A stretch of DNA of 26,938 nt. Source: UCB3 sp964415605 (GTDB taxonomy: Bacteria > Chloroflexota > Anaerolineae > Epilineales > Epilineaceae). The translations under genes and the position numbers were made by a program. A model generated the notes under the pieces. The model did no database searches and had not been told where the DNA came from. It was given only the letters and a program-made list of their open reading frames with translations. The DNA is taken from positions 1 through 26,938 of the forward strand of contig CAYQBA010000045.1 in the NCBI GenBank assembly GCA_964415605.1. Reading direction: 5' to 3'. Shown piece by piece: positions 8,847 through 16,391 of the stretch. How positions within the stretch are numbered: the first letter of the stretch is position 1; each line of letters begins with the position of its first letter.

Positions 8847-9678
8847 CGCCGTAGGCCGCCCCGCGGACGTCACAGCCCATCCATCGACCCGCCGCGACGA
8901 GCCCGGCGGCGGCCATCGCGTAGAGGAGCAGGGCGGGCGGCCCATGGAACCACGCCATGCCTTCCGCGGACCCATGGGCGGCCGCCATCCACAGGAGCCC
9001 GGTCAGCCGCAGCCAGTTCGCCGCCAGGGCGATCGGCAGCGCCAGGAGCACCAGCGCCAGGCGCCGGCGCCACGGGCCGTCCAGGACACCGGCCAACACC
9101 ATGGCCAGCGTGACGAGCGCCACCGCCGACTGCAGCCCGCTGCACGGGGCGCCGACCGTGAACGCCCCGTCGGCCACCGCGAGCTCAGCCCCGCGCTGGA
9201 CCACGGCGGCGCCGAGGCCGCCCGCCGTCGCCGCCGCCGCGCGCGCCACCCAGGCCGCCAGGAATGGCGCGGTGCGCTCGACGAACGGCCAGGGAATGGC
9301 CAGGAGGAGCAAGCCCGCCGGGAGCGCCGCGGCCTGCAGGGCGGGGCGGCCGCCGAACGTCCACGCCAGGCCCGCGAGCACGACGACGAGCGCGCAGGCC
9401 GACACCGGGAACGCCTGCCAGCGCCCGGCGGCCAGGTGGAGCGCCACGCCGGCCGCCACGAGCGCGAAGCCCGCGTCGGCGGGTCCGCCCGCGGTGAATC
9501 GCGCGCGGGCACGCCACGCGAACGCCGCCGCGACCACCGGGACGAGCCAACCGTGGCCGTAGTATGGGTGCACCTGCCAGGTGCGGGCCAGCCACGCCAC
9601 CGTCGGCGCGAACAGCACGGCGACGAGGCCCACCAGCACGAGGGCGACCGCCGGGCCGCCCACACGCGCACGCGTCAA
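8839..9678 (-). CDS. xrt: Exosortase/archaeosortase family transpeptidase
   Basis: This 279-residue integral membrane protein has about eight helices. It should cleave a C-terminal sorting signal on secreted proteins at the outer face of the membrane and may pass them to a carrier. The catalytic triad is visible: Cys179 in GAPCSGLQS, Arg224 in ANWLRL and His245 in EGMAWFHG. The N-terminal signature YYGHGWLVPVVA (39-50) corresponds to the Y-S-H-G-x-L-VP motif of the family. The start is uncertain. TTG 9678 has a GGCGGGG stretch just upstream and begins 25 bases after ilvE stops; GTG 9663 would be five residues shorter and has no ribosome site. The EpsI domain is encoded by the next gene. The exact exosortase subtype cannot be named by eye, and no target protein is identified in this window. 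Confidence 0.88.
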   Translation of the reverse strand: MTRARVGGPAVALVLVGLVAVLFAPTVAWLARTWQVHPYYGHGWLVPVVAAAFAWRARARFTAGGPADAGFALVAAGVALHLAAGRWQAFPVSACALVVVLAGLAWTFGGRPALQAAALPAGLLLLAIPWPFVERTAPFLAAWVARAAAATAGGLGAAVVQRGAELAVADGAFTVGAPCSGLQSAVALVTLAMVLAGVLDGPWRRRLALVLLALPIALAANWLRLTGLLWMAAAHGSAEGMAWFHGPPALLLYAMAAAGLVAAGRWMGCDVRGAAYGDA

Positions 9679-9703
9679 GGAGACCCCGCCGCCGATCCGA
9701 GCC

Positions 9704-10669
9704 TCACGACGTCGCCGCGGCGGCTTCGGCCATGGCGACCGCCGGCATGCTGGCATACACCGGCGTGCACCAGTGCCGGTAGCGGGCCACGCGGCCGCGC
9801 ACGACGTCGAAGTACAGGTCACGCAGTTGGTGCACCACGGGCCCCATCGCGCCCGTACCGATCCGCCGCTCGTCGACCTCGACGATCGCGGCGATCTGGA
9901 CGCCCGTGCCCGTGAAGAAGATCTCGTCGGCCACGTACAGCTCCGAGCGGTCGATCGAACGCTCCTCGACGGTCGTGTGAAGGACGTCGCGGCACAGCTC
10001 GATGACGACCTCGCGCGTGATGCCTTCGAGGATGTTGTCGGTGACGGGCGGCGTCGACACCACCCCGTGGCGCACCACGAAGATGTTCTCGGCGCTGCCC
10101 TCCGACACGTGGCCGTTGGCGTTGAGCACGATGGCCTCGTCGAAGCCGTTGCGCAGCGCCTCGGTCTTGGCGAAGGCGCTGTTGATGTAGGCGCCGGTGA
10201 TCTTGCCGCGGGCGGGGATCATGTTGTCGTCGATCCGCCGCCACGACGACACCATCACCCGCGCCCCCTCCTCGGCCTCGACGTAGCGCCCGAACGGGGT
10301 GGCGAAGATCGCCAGCCCGTCGGTGAGGTTGTGCAGGCGGACCCCGATGAGCTCGTCCGCCTTGTACGCCAGGGGCCGGATATAGGTGTCGGACTCGTAG
10401 CCTTCGCGCCGCAACAGGTCAAGCGTGATCTCGACGAGATCGTCTGCGGAGTACGGCAAGTCGATGCAGATGATGCGGCAGTTCTGGAGAAATCGCTCGT
10501 AGTGCTCGCGGAGCTTGAACACCAGCATCTGCTGCTCGTCCTGGCTCCAGTACCCGCGGATCCCCTCGAAGCACCCGGTGCCGTAGTTCAGCGCATGCGT
10601 GCGCACGCTGATCTTGGCATCCTCGATGGGGACGATCTGGCCGTTGAAGAACGCGAATCGACCCTGCAT
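9704..10669 (-). CDS. ilvE: Branched-chain amino acid aminotransferase (class IV PLP enzyme)
   Basis: This 321-residue cytoplasmic enzyme moves the amino group between glutamate and the 2-oxo acids of valine, leucine and isoleucine. The fold type IV signature is clear: HALNYGTGCFEGIRGY (25-40), the PLP-lysine K156 in PARGKITGAY, EAIVLNANGHVSEGSAENIF, PPVTDNILEGITR and FFTGTGVQIAAI. The KITGAYINSAFAKTEA version differs from the enterobacterial AAKAGGNY form but keeps the lysine. The ribosome site AAAGGTGAG lies just before ATG 10669. A TTGACC-18-TATGAT promoter (10781-10810) and a leader of about 105 bases with a strong hairpin precede it. The exosortase gene follows after 25 bases. D-amino acid transaminase and aminodeoxychorismate lyase share the fold, but the GYWSQDEQQ and GTGV segments favour IlvE. 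Confidence 0.93.
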   Translation of the reverse strand: MQGRFAFFNGQIVPIEDAKISVRTHALNYGTGCFEGIRGYWSQDEQQMLVFKLREHYERFLQNCRIICIDLPYSADDLVEITLDLLRREGYESDTYIRPLAYKADELIGVRLHNLTDGLAIFATPFGRYVEAEEGARVMVSSWRRIDDNMIPARGKITGAYINSAFAKTEALRNGFDEAIVLNANGHVSEGSAENIFVVRHGVVSTPPVTDNILEGITREVVIELCRDVLHTTVEERSIDRSELYVADEIFFTGTGVQIAAIVEVDERRIGTGAMGPVVHQLRDLYFDVVRGRVARYRHWCTPVYASMPAVAMAEAAAATS

Positions 10670-10709
10670 GGCTCACCTTTCCGTGGCATCTGGAACCCAG
10701 TCGGGCAAG

Positions 10710-10740
10710 GCGGGAGCCGGCGTCGCGCCGTCGCTCCCGC
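10710..10740 (-). promoter_or_regulatory. Stem-loop in the ilvE leader
   Basis: The leader can fold into an 8-bp stem (10740-10733 with 10717-10710, GCGGGAGC/GCTCCCGC). A further 5-bp inner stem is offset by a two-base bulge and closed by a three-base loop. It lies about 40 bases ahead of the ribosome site. No U-run follows and no T-box consensus is present, so it is not a standard intrinsic terminator. Attenuation or mRNA stabilisation is only a possibility. Confidence 0.4.
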
Positions 10741-10780
10741 GCGGCGATGCCCAATCGGGGCGGATACGGGCCTCGTGTCA

Positions 10781-10810
10781 ATCATACCTTGCGTGCAGAG
10801 GCGGGGTCAA
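10781..10810 (-). promoter_or_regulatory. Sigma70-type promoter for ilvE
   Basis: On the minus strand TTGACC (10810-10805) and TATGAT (10786-10781) are separated by 18 bases. Each box matches five of six consensus bases. The predicted start is near 10774, about 105 bases before the ilvE ATG and inside the gap after the prephenate dehydrogenase stop. It probably drives ilvE and the exosortase operon. Confidence 0.7.
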
Positions 10811-10826
10811 GGCGGTCTACCCGCCG

Positions 10827-11894
10827 CTATGGCCGCTTGCGCCGGCCGAAGAGAAGCTGGGTCAGGGGATTGACGGGCTCGGTCCCTTCGACCACGGCCA
10901 CCGGCGCGTCGCGGGGATCCACCGGGGCCGCGCGCCACCCTGGCCGCGCCCGGTCGGCGGCCGCCAGCCACGCGGCGACGGCCGCGCGGTCTTCACCCGC
11001 GTCCGCGCCGCCGGTGCGAGCGGCCGGCCGTCCGGGGTCCCCAGGCGGCATGGATGCCGGAGCGCCCGCCTGACGCGCCGCATCCAACGCCAGCCGAAGC
11101 TGGTCCAGGTCGTCGATGATCCGACCCAGCCACTGCCCGGCCGATGGCGAGGCCGCCAGCGCGGCGGCCAGGTCGGCCGCCGCGTCGCCGCCCGCCGCCG
11201 TGTCGAGCATGCCTTGCAGGTCCGCGCCGATCAGGCGCCGGAGATCCACGGCGGAAGGGCTGCGGTCGAGGACACGCACCACGGCGGCGCCGAGCACGGC
11301 CGGCAGCAGGTGCGTGCCGGTGATCAGCGCATCGTGCTCGACCGGGTCGATGAAGTACGGGATCGCGCCGACGCTGTCCACCAGCGCCTGCATGACCCGC
11401 AGCGCCGTCTCGTCGGTGCGCGGCGGCGCGCACAGGCAGTAGGTGACGCCCCTGAGCCCGTCGCGGGGCTCGCCGCCATCGGGCCGGCGCATGATCGGGT
11501 GGCCGCCGATGAAGGCGACGCCCTCCGGCACCCACCGCGCGGCGGCGTCCAGGATCGGCGCCTTGAGCGTCGCGGTATCGGTGACGAGCGTGCCGGGGCG
11601 CACGTGCGGCGCCACCTTCTCGACCGTCGCGCAGACGTCGTCGACGGGCTCGCACAGGAAGAGCAGGTCGGCCGCCGCCGCCACCTCGGCCAGGCTCCAC
11701 GTGCCGCGATCGACCGCGCCCGCGCCGAGCGCGGCGCGGACGCGCGCGGCGTCGACGTCGTGTCCGAGGAGGGCGTAGCGGGTCTTGACCGCCTGGAGCG
11801 CGTGACCGACCCGGAGACCCGTGGCCCCCAGCCCGACGATGCCGATCACCGGCACCCGCTCGCCGTCGCCATCTCTCGCCGTGGATCCGCGCAT
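10827..11894 (-). CDS. tyrA: Prephenate dehydrogenase-like protein
   Basis: This 355-residue protein should oxidise and decarboxylate prephenate to 4-hydroxyphenylpyruvate with NAD(P) in tyrosine synthesis. The Rossmann motif is GIVGLGATG (18-26). Other expected parts are LFLCEPVDDV (78-87), TDTATLKAPIL (105-115), GGHPI (130-134) and EHDALITGTHLLPAVLG (186-202), the last matching the helical dimerisation and active-site region. After GGHPI the usual Met-Ala-Gly is replaced by a longer MRRPDGGEP stretch, so substrate preference is less certain. The C-terminal ~60 residues are Ala/Pro-rich and lack an ACT domain. ATG 11894 has GAGGCGAC upstream. It follows the HD-domain gene by 37 bases on the same strand. 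Arogenate dehydrogenase is an alternative. Confidence 0.8.
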   Translation of the reverse strand: MRGSTARDGDGERVPVIGIVGLGATGLRVGHALQAVKTRYALLGHDVDAARVRAALGAGAVDRGTWSLAEVAAAADLLFLCEPVDDVCATVEKVAPHVRPGTLVTDTATLKAPILDAAARWVPEGVAFIGGHPIMRRPDGGEPRDGLRGVTYCLCAPPRTDETALRVMQALVDSVGAIPYFIDPVEHDALITGTHLLPAVLGAAVVRVLDRSPSAVDLRRLIGADLQGMLDTAAGGDAAADLAAALAASPSAGQWLGRIIDDLDQLRLALDAARQAGAPASMPPGDPGRPAARTGGADAGEDRAAVAAWLAAADRARPGWRAAPVDPRDAPVAVVEGTEPVNPLTQLLFGRRKRP

Positions 11895-11931
11895 GTCGCC
11901 TCGCTTCAGGGTCCCCCCTCGCCGCCGGCGG

Positions 11932-12465
11932 TCACGACCGGGCGTCGGCCCACCGCAGCGCGGCGTGCCAGCGCCCCAGCTCGGTGCCCGCCCAATCGGC
12001 CGGCGGCGCCGACTCGTGATGGCGAACCAGGGCGACCACGGCGGCGTCCCCGCCCACGGCGGCGATCCACGCCGCGCCGCGGGCCGGGTGCCAGGCCAGG
12101 ATCCAGTACGGCCGGCGCCAGCCCGTGGGCCGGCCGGACAGCCATGCCCACGCGGCGGGCCACCGCCGGGCCAGCAGCACGCGGGCCATGCGATGCCGCA
12201 GGTGCACGCCGCCGTTGGCCTTGCCGACGTCGTGGAGGAGCGCGGCTTGCAGCAAGGGCGGGGCGCTCTCGCCGCGCGCCACCAGACCGGCCGCCACCCG
12301 GAGGGCATGGTGGCGGTCCTCGGCGGGCATCTGGTCGAACAGCGCCGCGAGGGCTGGCGGCAAGAGGCCGTGCGCCGCGACCACGTCGGGCGGTTGCCGG
12401 CGCGACCAGAGCGCGGCCGTGAGCTGCCAGGCGCGATACAGCACGGCCGGCCGCGGGGAAGCCAT
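11932..12465 (-). CDS. HD-domain protein (putative metal-dependent phosphohydrolase)
   Basis: This 177-residue soluble protein has the HD superfamily pattern: RHHALRVA (51-58), ALLHDVGKANGGVHLRHRMA (75-94) with the metal-binding His78-Asp79, WHPARGAAW (125-133) and VRHHESAPP (147-155). These supply the His and His-Asp ligands for a divalent metal centre. Such enzymes hydrolyse nucleotides or phosphate esters; the substrate cannot be read from the sequence. The start at ATG 12465 lacks a strong ribosome site. It lies 17 bases after the site-2 protease gene and 37 bases before the prephenate dehydrogenase gene, inside one minus-strand run. There is no GYP, RelA or nucleotide-sensing extension. 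Confidence 0.75.
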   Translation of the reverse strand: MASPRPAVLYRAWQLTAALWSRRQPPDVVAAHGLLPPALAALFDQMPAEDRHHALRVAAGLVARGESAPPLLQAALLHDVGKANGGVHLRHRMARVLLARRWPAAWAWLSGRPTGWRRPYWILAWHPARGAAWIAAVGGDAAVVALVRHHESAPPADWAGTELGRWHAALRWADARS

Positions 12466-12482
12466 GCGCGACGCGGCGAGCG

Positions 12483-13130
12483 TTAGAGGCCGACCGTGCG
12501 CCACAGCGTGCTGACCAGGTCGACGAAGAGCATCCCGACACCGCTGAATAGGCGCCCCAGCACGGGTCCGCCGAGGAAAACCACCAGGAGCAGCGCCAGC
12601 ACGCCGTACGGCTCGTACTGGCGGAGCCGCCAGCCGGTCCGATCCGGCACCACCCCGAGGAGGACCTTCCACCCATCGAGCGGCGGGATGGGCAGCATGT
12701 TGAAGACGGCCAGGACGATGTTGATCCAGGCAAAGCCCTCGACGAACCGGTAGGCGCCGCCCGCGGGCCCGGCATCGTACGGCGACGCCGCACCCAGGGC
12801 GGTCACGCGGATGACCGAGATGGCGACGAACGCCAGCAGGAGGTTGGACGTCGGCCCGGCGAGCGACACCCAGAGCACGCCGCGCCGGCCGAGGCGCCCC
12901 GGGTCGATGGGCACCGGCCTGGCCCACCCAAACCCTGCCACAAGCACCATCAGCGCGCCGAAGGGATCGATGTGACGCCGCGGGTCCAGCGTCAGCCGGC
13001 CCTGGAGGTACGCCGTCAGGTCGCCGAGGCGGAACGCGGTCCAGGCATGCGCAAACTCGTGAAAGGTCAGGCCGATCACCAGCGCGGCCACCCGCGCGAG
13101 CAGCTCGGCGAGCCCGATGTCCATGGGCAT
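12483..13130 (-). CDS. Site-2 protease family (M50) membrane metalloprotease
   Basis: This 215-residue polytopic membrane protein has the zinc motif HEFAH in LTFHEFAHAW (about 20-29) and the second conserved segment NMLPIPPLDGWKVL, whose Asp is the third metal ligand. Four to six hydrophobic stretches surround them, as in the short SpoIVFB/Rip-like group found widely in Chloroflexota, Deinococcus and Firmicutes. The family cuts membrane-embedded substrates such as anti-sigma factors, but this short version lacks PDZ and CBS domains and its target is unknown. ATG 13130 was chosen just before the first helix; an in-frame ATG two codons on (13124) is also possible. An extended -10 promoter lies about 60 bases upstream. 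The HD-domain gene follows closely. Confidence 0.88.
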   Translation of the reverse strand: MPMDIGLAELLARVAALVIGLTFHEFAHAWTAFRLGDLTAYLQGRLTLDPRRHIDPFGALMVLVAGFGWARPVPIDPGRLGRRGVLWVSLAGPTSNLLLAFVAISVIRVTALGAASPYDAGPAGGAYRFVEGFAWINIVLAVFNMLPIPPLDGWKVLLGVVPDRTGWRLRQYEPYGVLALLLVVFLGGPVLGRLFSGVGMLFVDLVSTLWRTVGL

Positions 13131-13192
13131 GGGATGCCATATCCTCGCGTGCCAGGCGCGCGGCGCGCGCGCCCGAGGAGCGAACGGGCCGC

Positions 13193-13201
13193 AGTATACC
13201 A
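13193..13201 (-). promoter_or_regulatory. Extended -10 promoter for the site-2 protease operon
   Basis: The minus strand reads TGG followed by TATACT (13201-13193), an extended -10 element of TGn type. It falls in the 155-base gap between tilS and the M50 gene. No convincing -35 box is present at 17 bases. The predicted start is near 13186, giving a leader of about 55 bases. Confidence 0.45.
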
Positions 13202-13285
13202 CGGGCGGGCTGCCCCGTGGCGGAACCACGGCCGGCGCCCGTGGGCTTGCCGGGCGGGACTCGGTGACGGCCAGGCAATCCCCCG

Positions 13286-14773
13286 TCAGCCCACCAGGAA
13301 CCCCGCCGGGGGCGTTACACCGATCTCGAGGATCCGCCGGGTGTCCGGCCGCACCCGCCCCCGCTCGTCGAGGCGGAGGCCCGGCACCCACACGATCTGG
13401 CCGCTCGCGACGATCACCGGCCAGGCATCGCGCAGCGCCTGCGGGATCCGCGCGTCGACGAACAGATCCTGAAGCGACTTGTGTCGGCCGCCCAACCCCA
13501 GCGGCTGAAGCTTGTCGCCCGGCTCCCGCGCCCGCACCGTCGGGTGCGGCCCGACCGCGTCGGCGTCCAGCCACGCGATCCACGCGTCGCGCGGAGGCAC
13601 CAGGTCCACCGGGCGCGCCGTGCGGATCGTCGCGGTCACCACCCATCCGCCCGGCAGCCTGGTCTCGCCGGGCAGCCGCAACGGCAGCGGCGTCGACGTC
13701 AGGCCGAGCGGCGGCAGCGCCGGCCGGCCTGCGGACACGACGAACCCGTCGTCGCCGCTGGCGAGCCGCACGTTCCCGGGCAGCGACACCGTCGCGCCCG
13801 GCGTCGCCGCCGCCTGCCGGGCCGCCTCGGTGGCCTCCCAGCCGAAGTCGCGGACCCCCTCGGCCAGGTGCTCCACCGCCCGGCGCAGCAGGCGGCGCTG
13901 CACGGCCGGGTGGAGGGCCGCCCACGCGCCCCGCGCGAACCGCACGCGGCTGGCCGCCACCGCCGCGTCGGCCGTCCAGACCGCGTCGACCGCCTGCTCG
14001 ATGAAGTCGAGGTCGCCGGCCACCGCCGCCGCGTTGCGTGCCAGCGCTTCGGCGACCTGCGGGTTGATCGCCTCGAGCTGCGGGAGGACTTGTTGGCGCA
14101 GCCGGTTGCGGAGGAATGCCGGGTCGGCGTTGCTCTCGTCCTCGCGCGCCTTGATGCTGCGCGCCGCAAGCCAGGCGTGGACGACGGCGCGCCGCGTGTC
14201 GAGGAACGGGCGCACGATCCGCGGGAGGTCGGCGTCCTTCCCCGCCGGCAAGTCCTCCAGGGCACGGATCGCCGTCAGGGACAACGGGTACGGCGCCAGC
14301 ATCGCCATGCCGCGCAGCCCGGCCAGACCGGTGCCGCGCACGAAGTTCATCAGCACGGTCTCGGCCTGGTCGTCGGCCGTGTGCGCCACCGCGACCGCCG
14401 TCGCCCCCACCCGGCGGGCCACCGCCGCCAGGAACGCGTACCGCGCGCCGCGGGCGGCATCTTCGACGCCCCGCCCCGAATCGGCGGCCAGCTGGCCGAC
14501 GTGCCGGGCGCCGAGCGTGGCCGGGATGCCCCAGTCGGCGGCGAGCTGGGCGACCCACGCCGCGTCCTCCGTCGACGCCGGGCGCAACATGTGGTCGAGG
14601 TGGGCCACGTGCAGCCGGAGGCCCTTGAGCGGCGCGTACCCGCGCAGCGCAGCCAACAGCGCCACGGAGTCCGGTCCGCCCGACACGCCCACGACCACGC
14701 CGTCACCGTGGCGGAACAGACCGTGCGCCGTGTCCGCGGCGCGCACGGCGTGGATCAGGTCGAGGTTGGACAT
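13286..14773 (-). CDS. tilS: tRNA(Ile)-lysidine synthase
   Basis: This 495-residue enzyme attaches lysine to C34 of the AUA-reading tRNA(Ile) with ATP, changing CAU decoding from Met to Ile, and is usually essential. The PP-loop is GVSGGPDS (29-36), followed by HVAHLDHMLRP, which is typical of TilS, GVEDAARGARYAFLA and VAHTADDQAETVLMNFVRGTGLAGLRGM. A middle helical region (IKAREDESNADPAFLRNRLRQQVLP) and the C-terminal TilS domain (AREPGDKLQPLGLGGRHKSLQDLFVDARIP) are both complete. Length is close to the 430-480 usual for the family. The start at ATG 14773 (MSNLDLI) has no strong ribosome site. The gene diverges from ffh, with overlapping promoters in the 211-base gap. Confidence 0.94.
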   Translation of the reverse strand: MSNLDLIHAVRAADTAHGLFRHGDGVVVGVSGGPDSVALLAALRGYAPLKGLRLHVAHLDHMLRPASTEDAAWVAQLAADWGIPATLGARHVGQLAADSGRGVEDAARGARYAFLAAVARRVGATAVAVAHTADDQAETVLMNFVRGTGLAGLRGMAMLAPYPLSLTAIRALEDLPAGKDADLPRIVRPFLDTRRAVVHAWLAARSIKAREDESNADPAFLRNRLRQQVLPQLEAINPQVAEALARNAAAVAGDLDFIEQAVDAVWTADAAVAASRVRFARGAWAALHPAVQRRLLRRAVEHLAEGVRDFGWEATEAARQAAATPGATVSLPGNVRLASGDDGFVVSAGRPALPPLGLTSTPLPLRLPGETRLPGGWVVTATIRTARPVDLVPPRDAWIAWLDADAVGPHPTVRAREPGDKLQPLGLGGRHKSLQDLFVDARIPQALRDAWPVIVASGQIVWVPGLRLDERGRVRPDTRRILEIGVTPPAGFLVG

Positions 14774-14904
14774 CGGGTCGTTCGCATCCGGGCGCCTGCG
14801 CGTGTCGTCGGCCGGAGCCCCTGCGGGACGGGTTCCGGCGCGGCAGGAGGGTGGGCTCGCCAAACGCGGTCCGAGACCGGTGGCCGTGCGCCCGCGCGCC
14901 GCCT

Positions 14905-14933
14905 TTGACCCGCATCAGGCTTCACCGTACAAT
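14905..14933 (+). promoter_or_regulatory. Sigma70-type promoter for the ffh operon
   Basis: TTGACC (14905-14910) and TACAAT (14928-14933) are spaced by exactly 17 bases, each matching five of six consensus positions. The predicted start is near 14940, leaving a leader of about 45 bases before the ffh ATG. Confidence 0.7.
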
Positions 14934-14961
14934 TTTACGTCCGACTGCCTTCGGTTGCTAA
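14932..14961 (-). promoter_or_regulatory. Possible divergent promoter for tilS
   Basis: On the minus strand TTAGCA (14961-14956) and TAAAAT (14937-14932) are 18 bases apart. The -10 matches five of six positions and the -35 four. It overlaps the -10 box of the ffh promoter on the other strand, so the two would compete for polymerase. The leader to tilS would be about 150 bases. Confidence 0.35.
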
Positions 14962-14984
14962 GCCTCCAGGATACGATCCGTCGC

Positions 14985-16304
14985 ATGTTCAGCGCGCTCT
15001 CCGACAAGCTCCAGCACGTCTTCGACACCCTCGGCCGCAAGGGGCATCTCACCGAGGCCGATGTCGACGTGGCCATGCGCGAGCTGCGCATGGCGCTGCT
15101 CGAGGCCGATGTCAGCTACGGCGTGGTGAAGGACATCACGGCGCGCGTGCGCGAGCGGGCCGTGGGCGCGGAGGTCCTGCGGTCGTTGACCCCGGCGCAG
15201 CAGGTTGTCACCATCGTCCACGACGCCTTGGTCGAGACCCTGGGCAAGTCGGCGCCGCTGGACATCGGGCGGGGCGACCCGCCGGTGATCCTGATGGCCG
15301 GGCTCCAGGGCTCGGGCAAGACCACCACCTCGGCCAAGCTGGCCCTGATGTTGCGCAAGAAGGGCAAGCGCCCGCTCCTCGTGGCGTGCGACACCCGCCG
15401 GCCCGCGGCGATCGAGCAGCTCACGGCGCTGGGCCGGCAGCTCGATCTGGCGGTCTACAGCGAGGGCACGGCCGCCGCGCCCCCCGACATCGCCGCCCGG
15501 TCGCTGGACCACGCCCGCCGCAACGCCCACGACGTGGTCATCGTCGACACGAGCGGCCGGCTGCAGATCGACGAGGCCCTGATGGACGAGCTCGTCGAGA
15601 TCGCGCACCGCGTGCGGCCGACCGAGACGCTGCTGGTCGCCGACGCCATGACCGGCCAGGAAGCCGTCAACGTGGCCCAGGCGTTCCATGCCCGGCTGAC
15701 GTTGACCGGGCTCGTGCTCACCAAGATCGACGGCGACGCGCGGGGCGGGGCGGCCTTGTCGATCCGGGCCGTCACCGGCGTGCCCATCAAGTTCCTCGGC
15801 GCCGGCGAGAAGGCCAACGCGCTCGAGCCGTTCGAGCCCGAACGCCTGGCGGGCCGCATCCTGGGCATGGGCGACCTCCAGACGCTGCTCGAGCGCGCCC
15901 AGTCCGCCATCGACGAGGACGAGGCGCAGCGTATCGAGAAGAAGCTGCGCAAGGGCACCATCGACCTGCAGGACTTCCTCGGCCAGCTCCAACAAGTCCA
16001 ACGCATGGGCCCGATCCAGGAGATCCTCGGGCTCATCCCGGGCTTCAGCAAGCTGACCAAGCAGCTGCCGGTGGACCTCGATCCACGCGACATCAAGCGG
16101 GTCGAGGCCATCATCCTGTCGATGACGCCGCAGGAGCGGCGCAAGCCGAAGATCCTCAACGCCAGCCGCAAGCGCCGCATCGCCAGCGGCAGCGGCACGC
16201 GCGTCCAGGACGTCAACCAGCTGCTGCAGCAGTTCGACCAAATGCAGCGCATGCTCAAACAGTTCTCCGGCGGGCGGATGCCCCGCGGCCTGCCGTGGTC
16301 GTAG
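14985..16304 (+). CDS. ffh: Signal recognition particle protein Ffh
   Basis: This 439-residue GTPase, with the 4.5S/SRP RNA, brings ribosomes making membrane proteins to FtsY at the membrane. The N domain occupies about residues 1-95. The G domain has GLQGSGKTTT (106-115), ACDTRRPAAIEQL, VIVDTSGRLQ and TKIDGDARGGAALS. The M domain (about 295-435) includes GLIPGFSKL, KRRIASGSGT and a Met-rich QFDQMQRMLKQFSGG end. The G3 motif reads DTSGR where most Ffh proteins have DTAGR. The ATG at 14985 gives the standard MFSALSDKLQ start. It opens the ffh-rpsP-khpA-rimM block, a classical co-translational targeting and ribosome assembly operon. The RNA partner is not in this window. Confidence 0.97.
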   Translation: MFSALSDKLQHVFDTLGRKGHLTEADVDVAMRELRMALLEADVSYGVVKDITARVRERAVGAEVLRSLTPAQQVVTIVHDALVETLGKSAPLDIGRGDPPVILMAGLQGSGKTTTSAKLALMLRKKGKRPLLVACDTRRPAAIEQLTALGRQLDLAVYSEGTAAAPPDIAARSLDHARRNAHDVVIVDTSGRLQIDEALMDELVEIAHRVRPTETLLVADAMTGQEAVNVAQAFHARLTLTGLVLTKIDGDARGGAALSIRAVTGVPIKFLGAGEKANALEPFEPERLAGRILGMGDLQTLLERAQSAIDEDEAQRIEKKLRKGTIDLQDFLGQLQQVQRMGPIQEILGLIPGFSKLTKQLPVDLDPRDIKRVEAIILSMTPQERRKPKILNASRKRRIASGSGTRVQDVNQLLQQFDQMQRMLKQFSGGRMPRGLPWS

Positions 16305-16391
16305 CGCCCGCCGGGGACGCTTGTCCCGTTGGACCACCGAAGACGATCGTCGCCTGACGGTCATATCGCACGTCGAGGAGAAGACAATCCC

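Noticed and set aside
10670..10774. T-box riboswitch ahead of ilvE
   Set aside because: The conserved T-box sequence and an antiterminator fold are not present; TGGGTTCC is only a superficial resemblance.
12483..14558. A single large 691-residue minus-strand protein ending in the site-2 protease
   Set aside because: The upstream part is antisense-quality sequence in a shifted frame over tilS. The real M50 gene starts at 13130, where the hydrophobic protein begins.
16314..16327. Small hairpin GGGAC-GCTT-GTCCC between ffh and rpsP as a terminator
   Set aside because: A 5-bp stem without a T-run inside a conserved operon is not a credible terminator.
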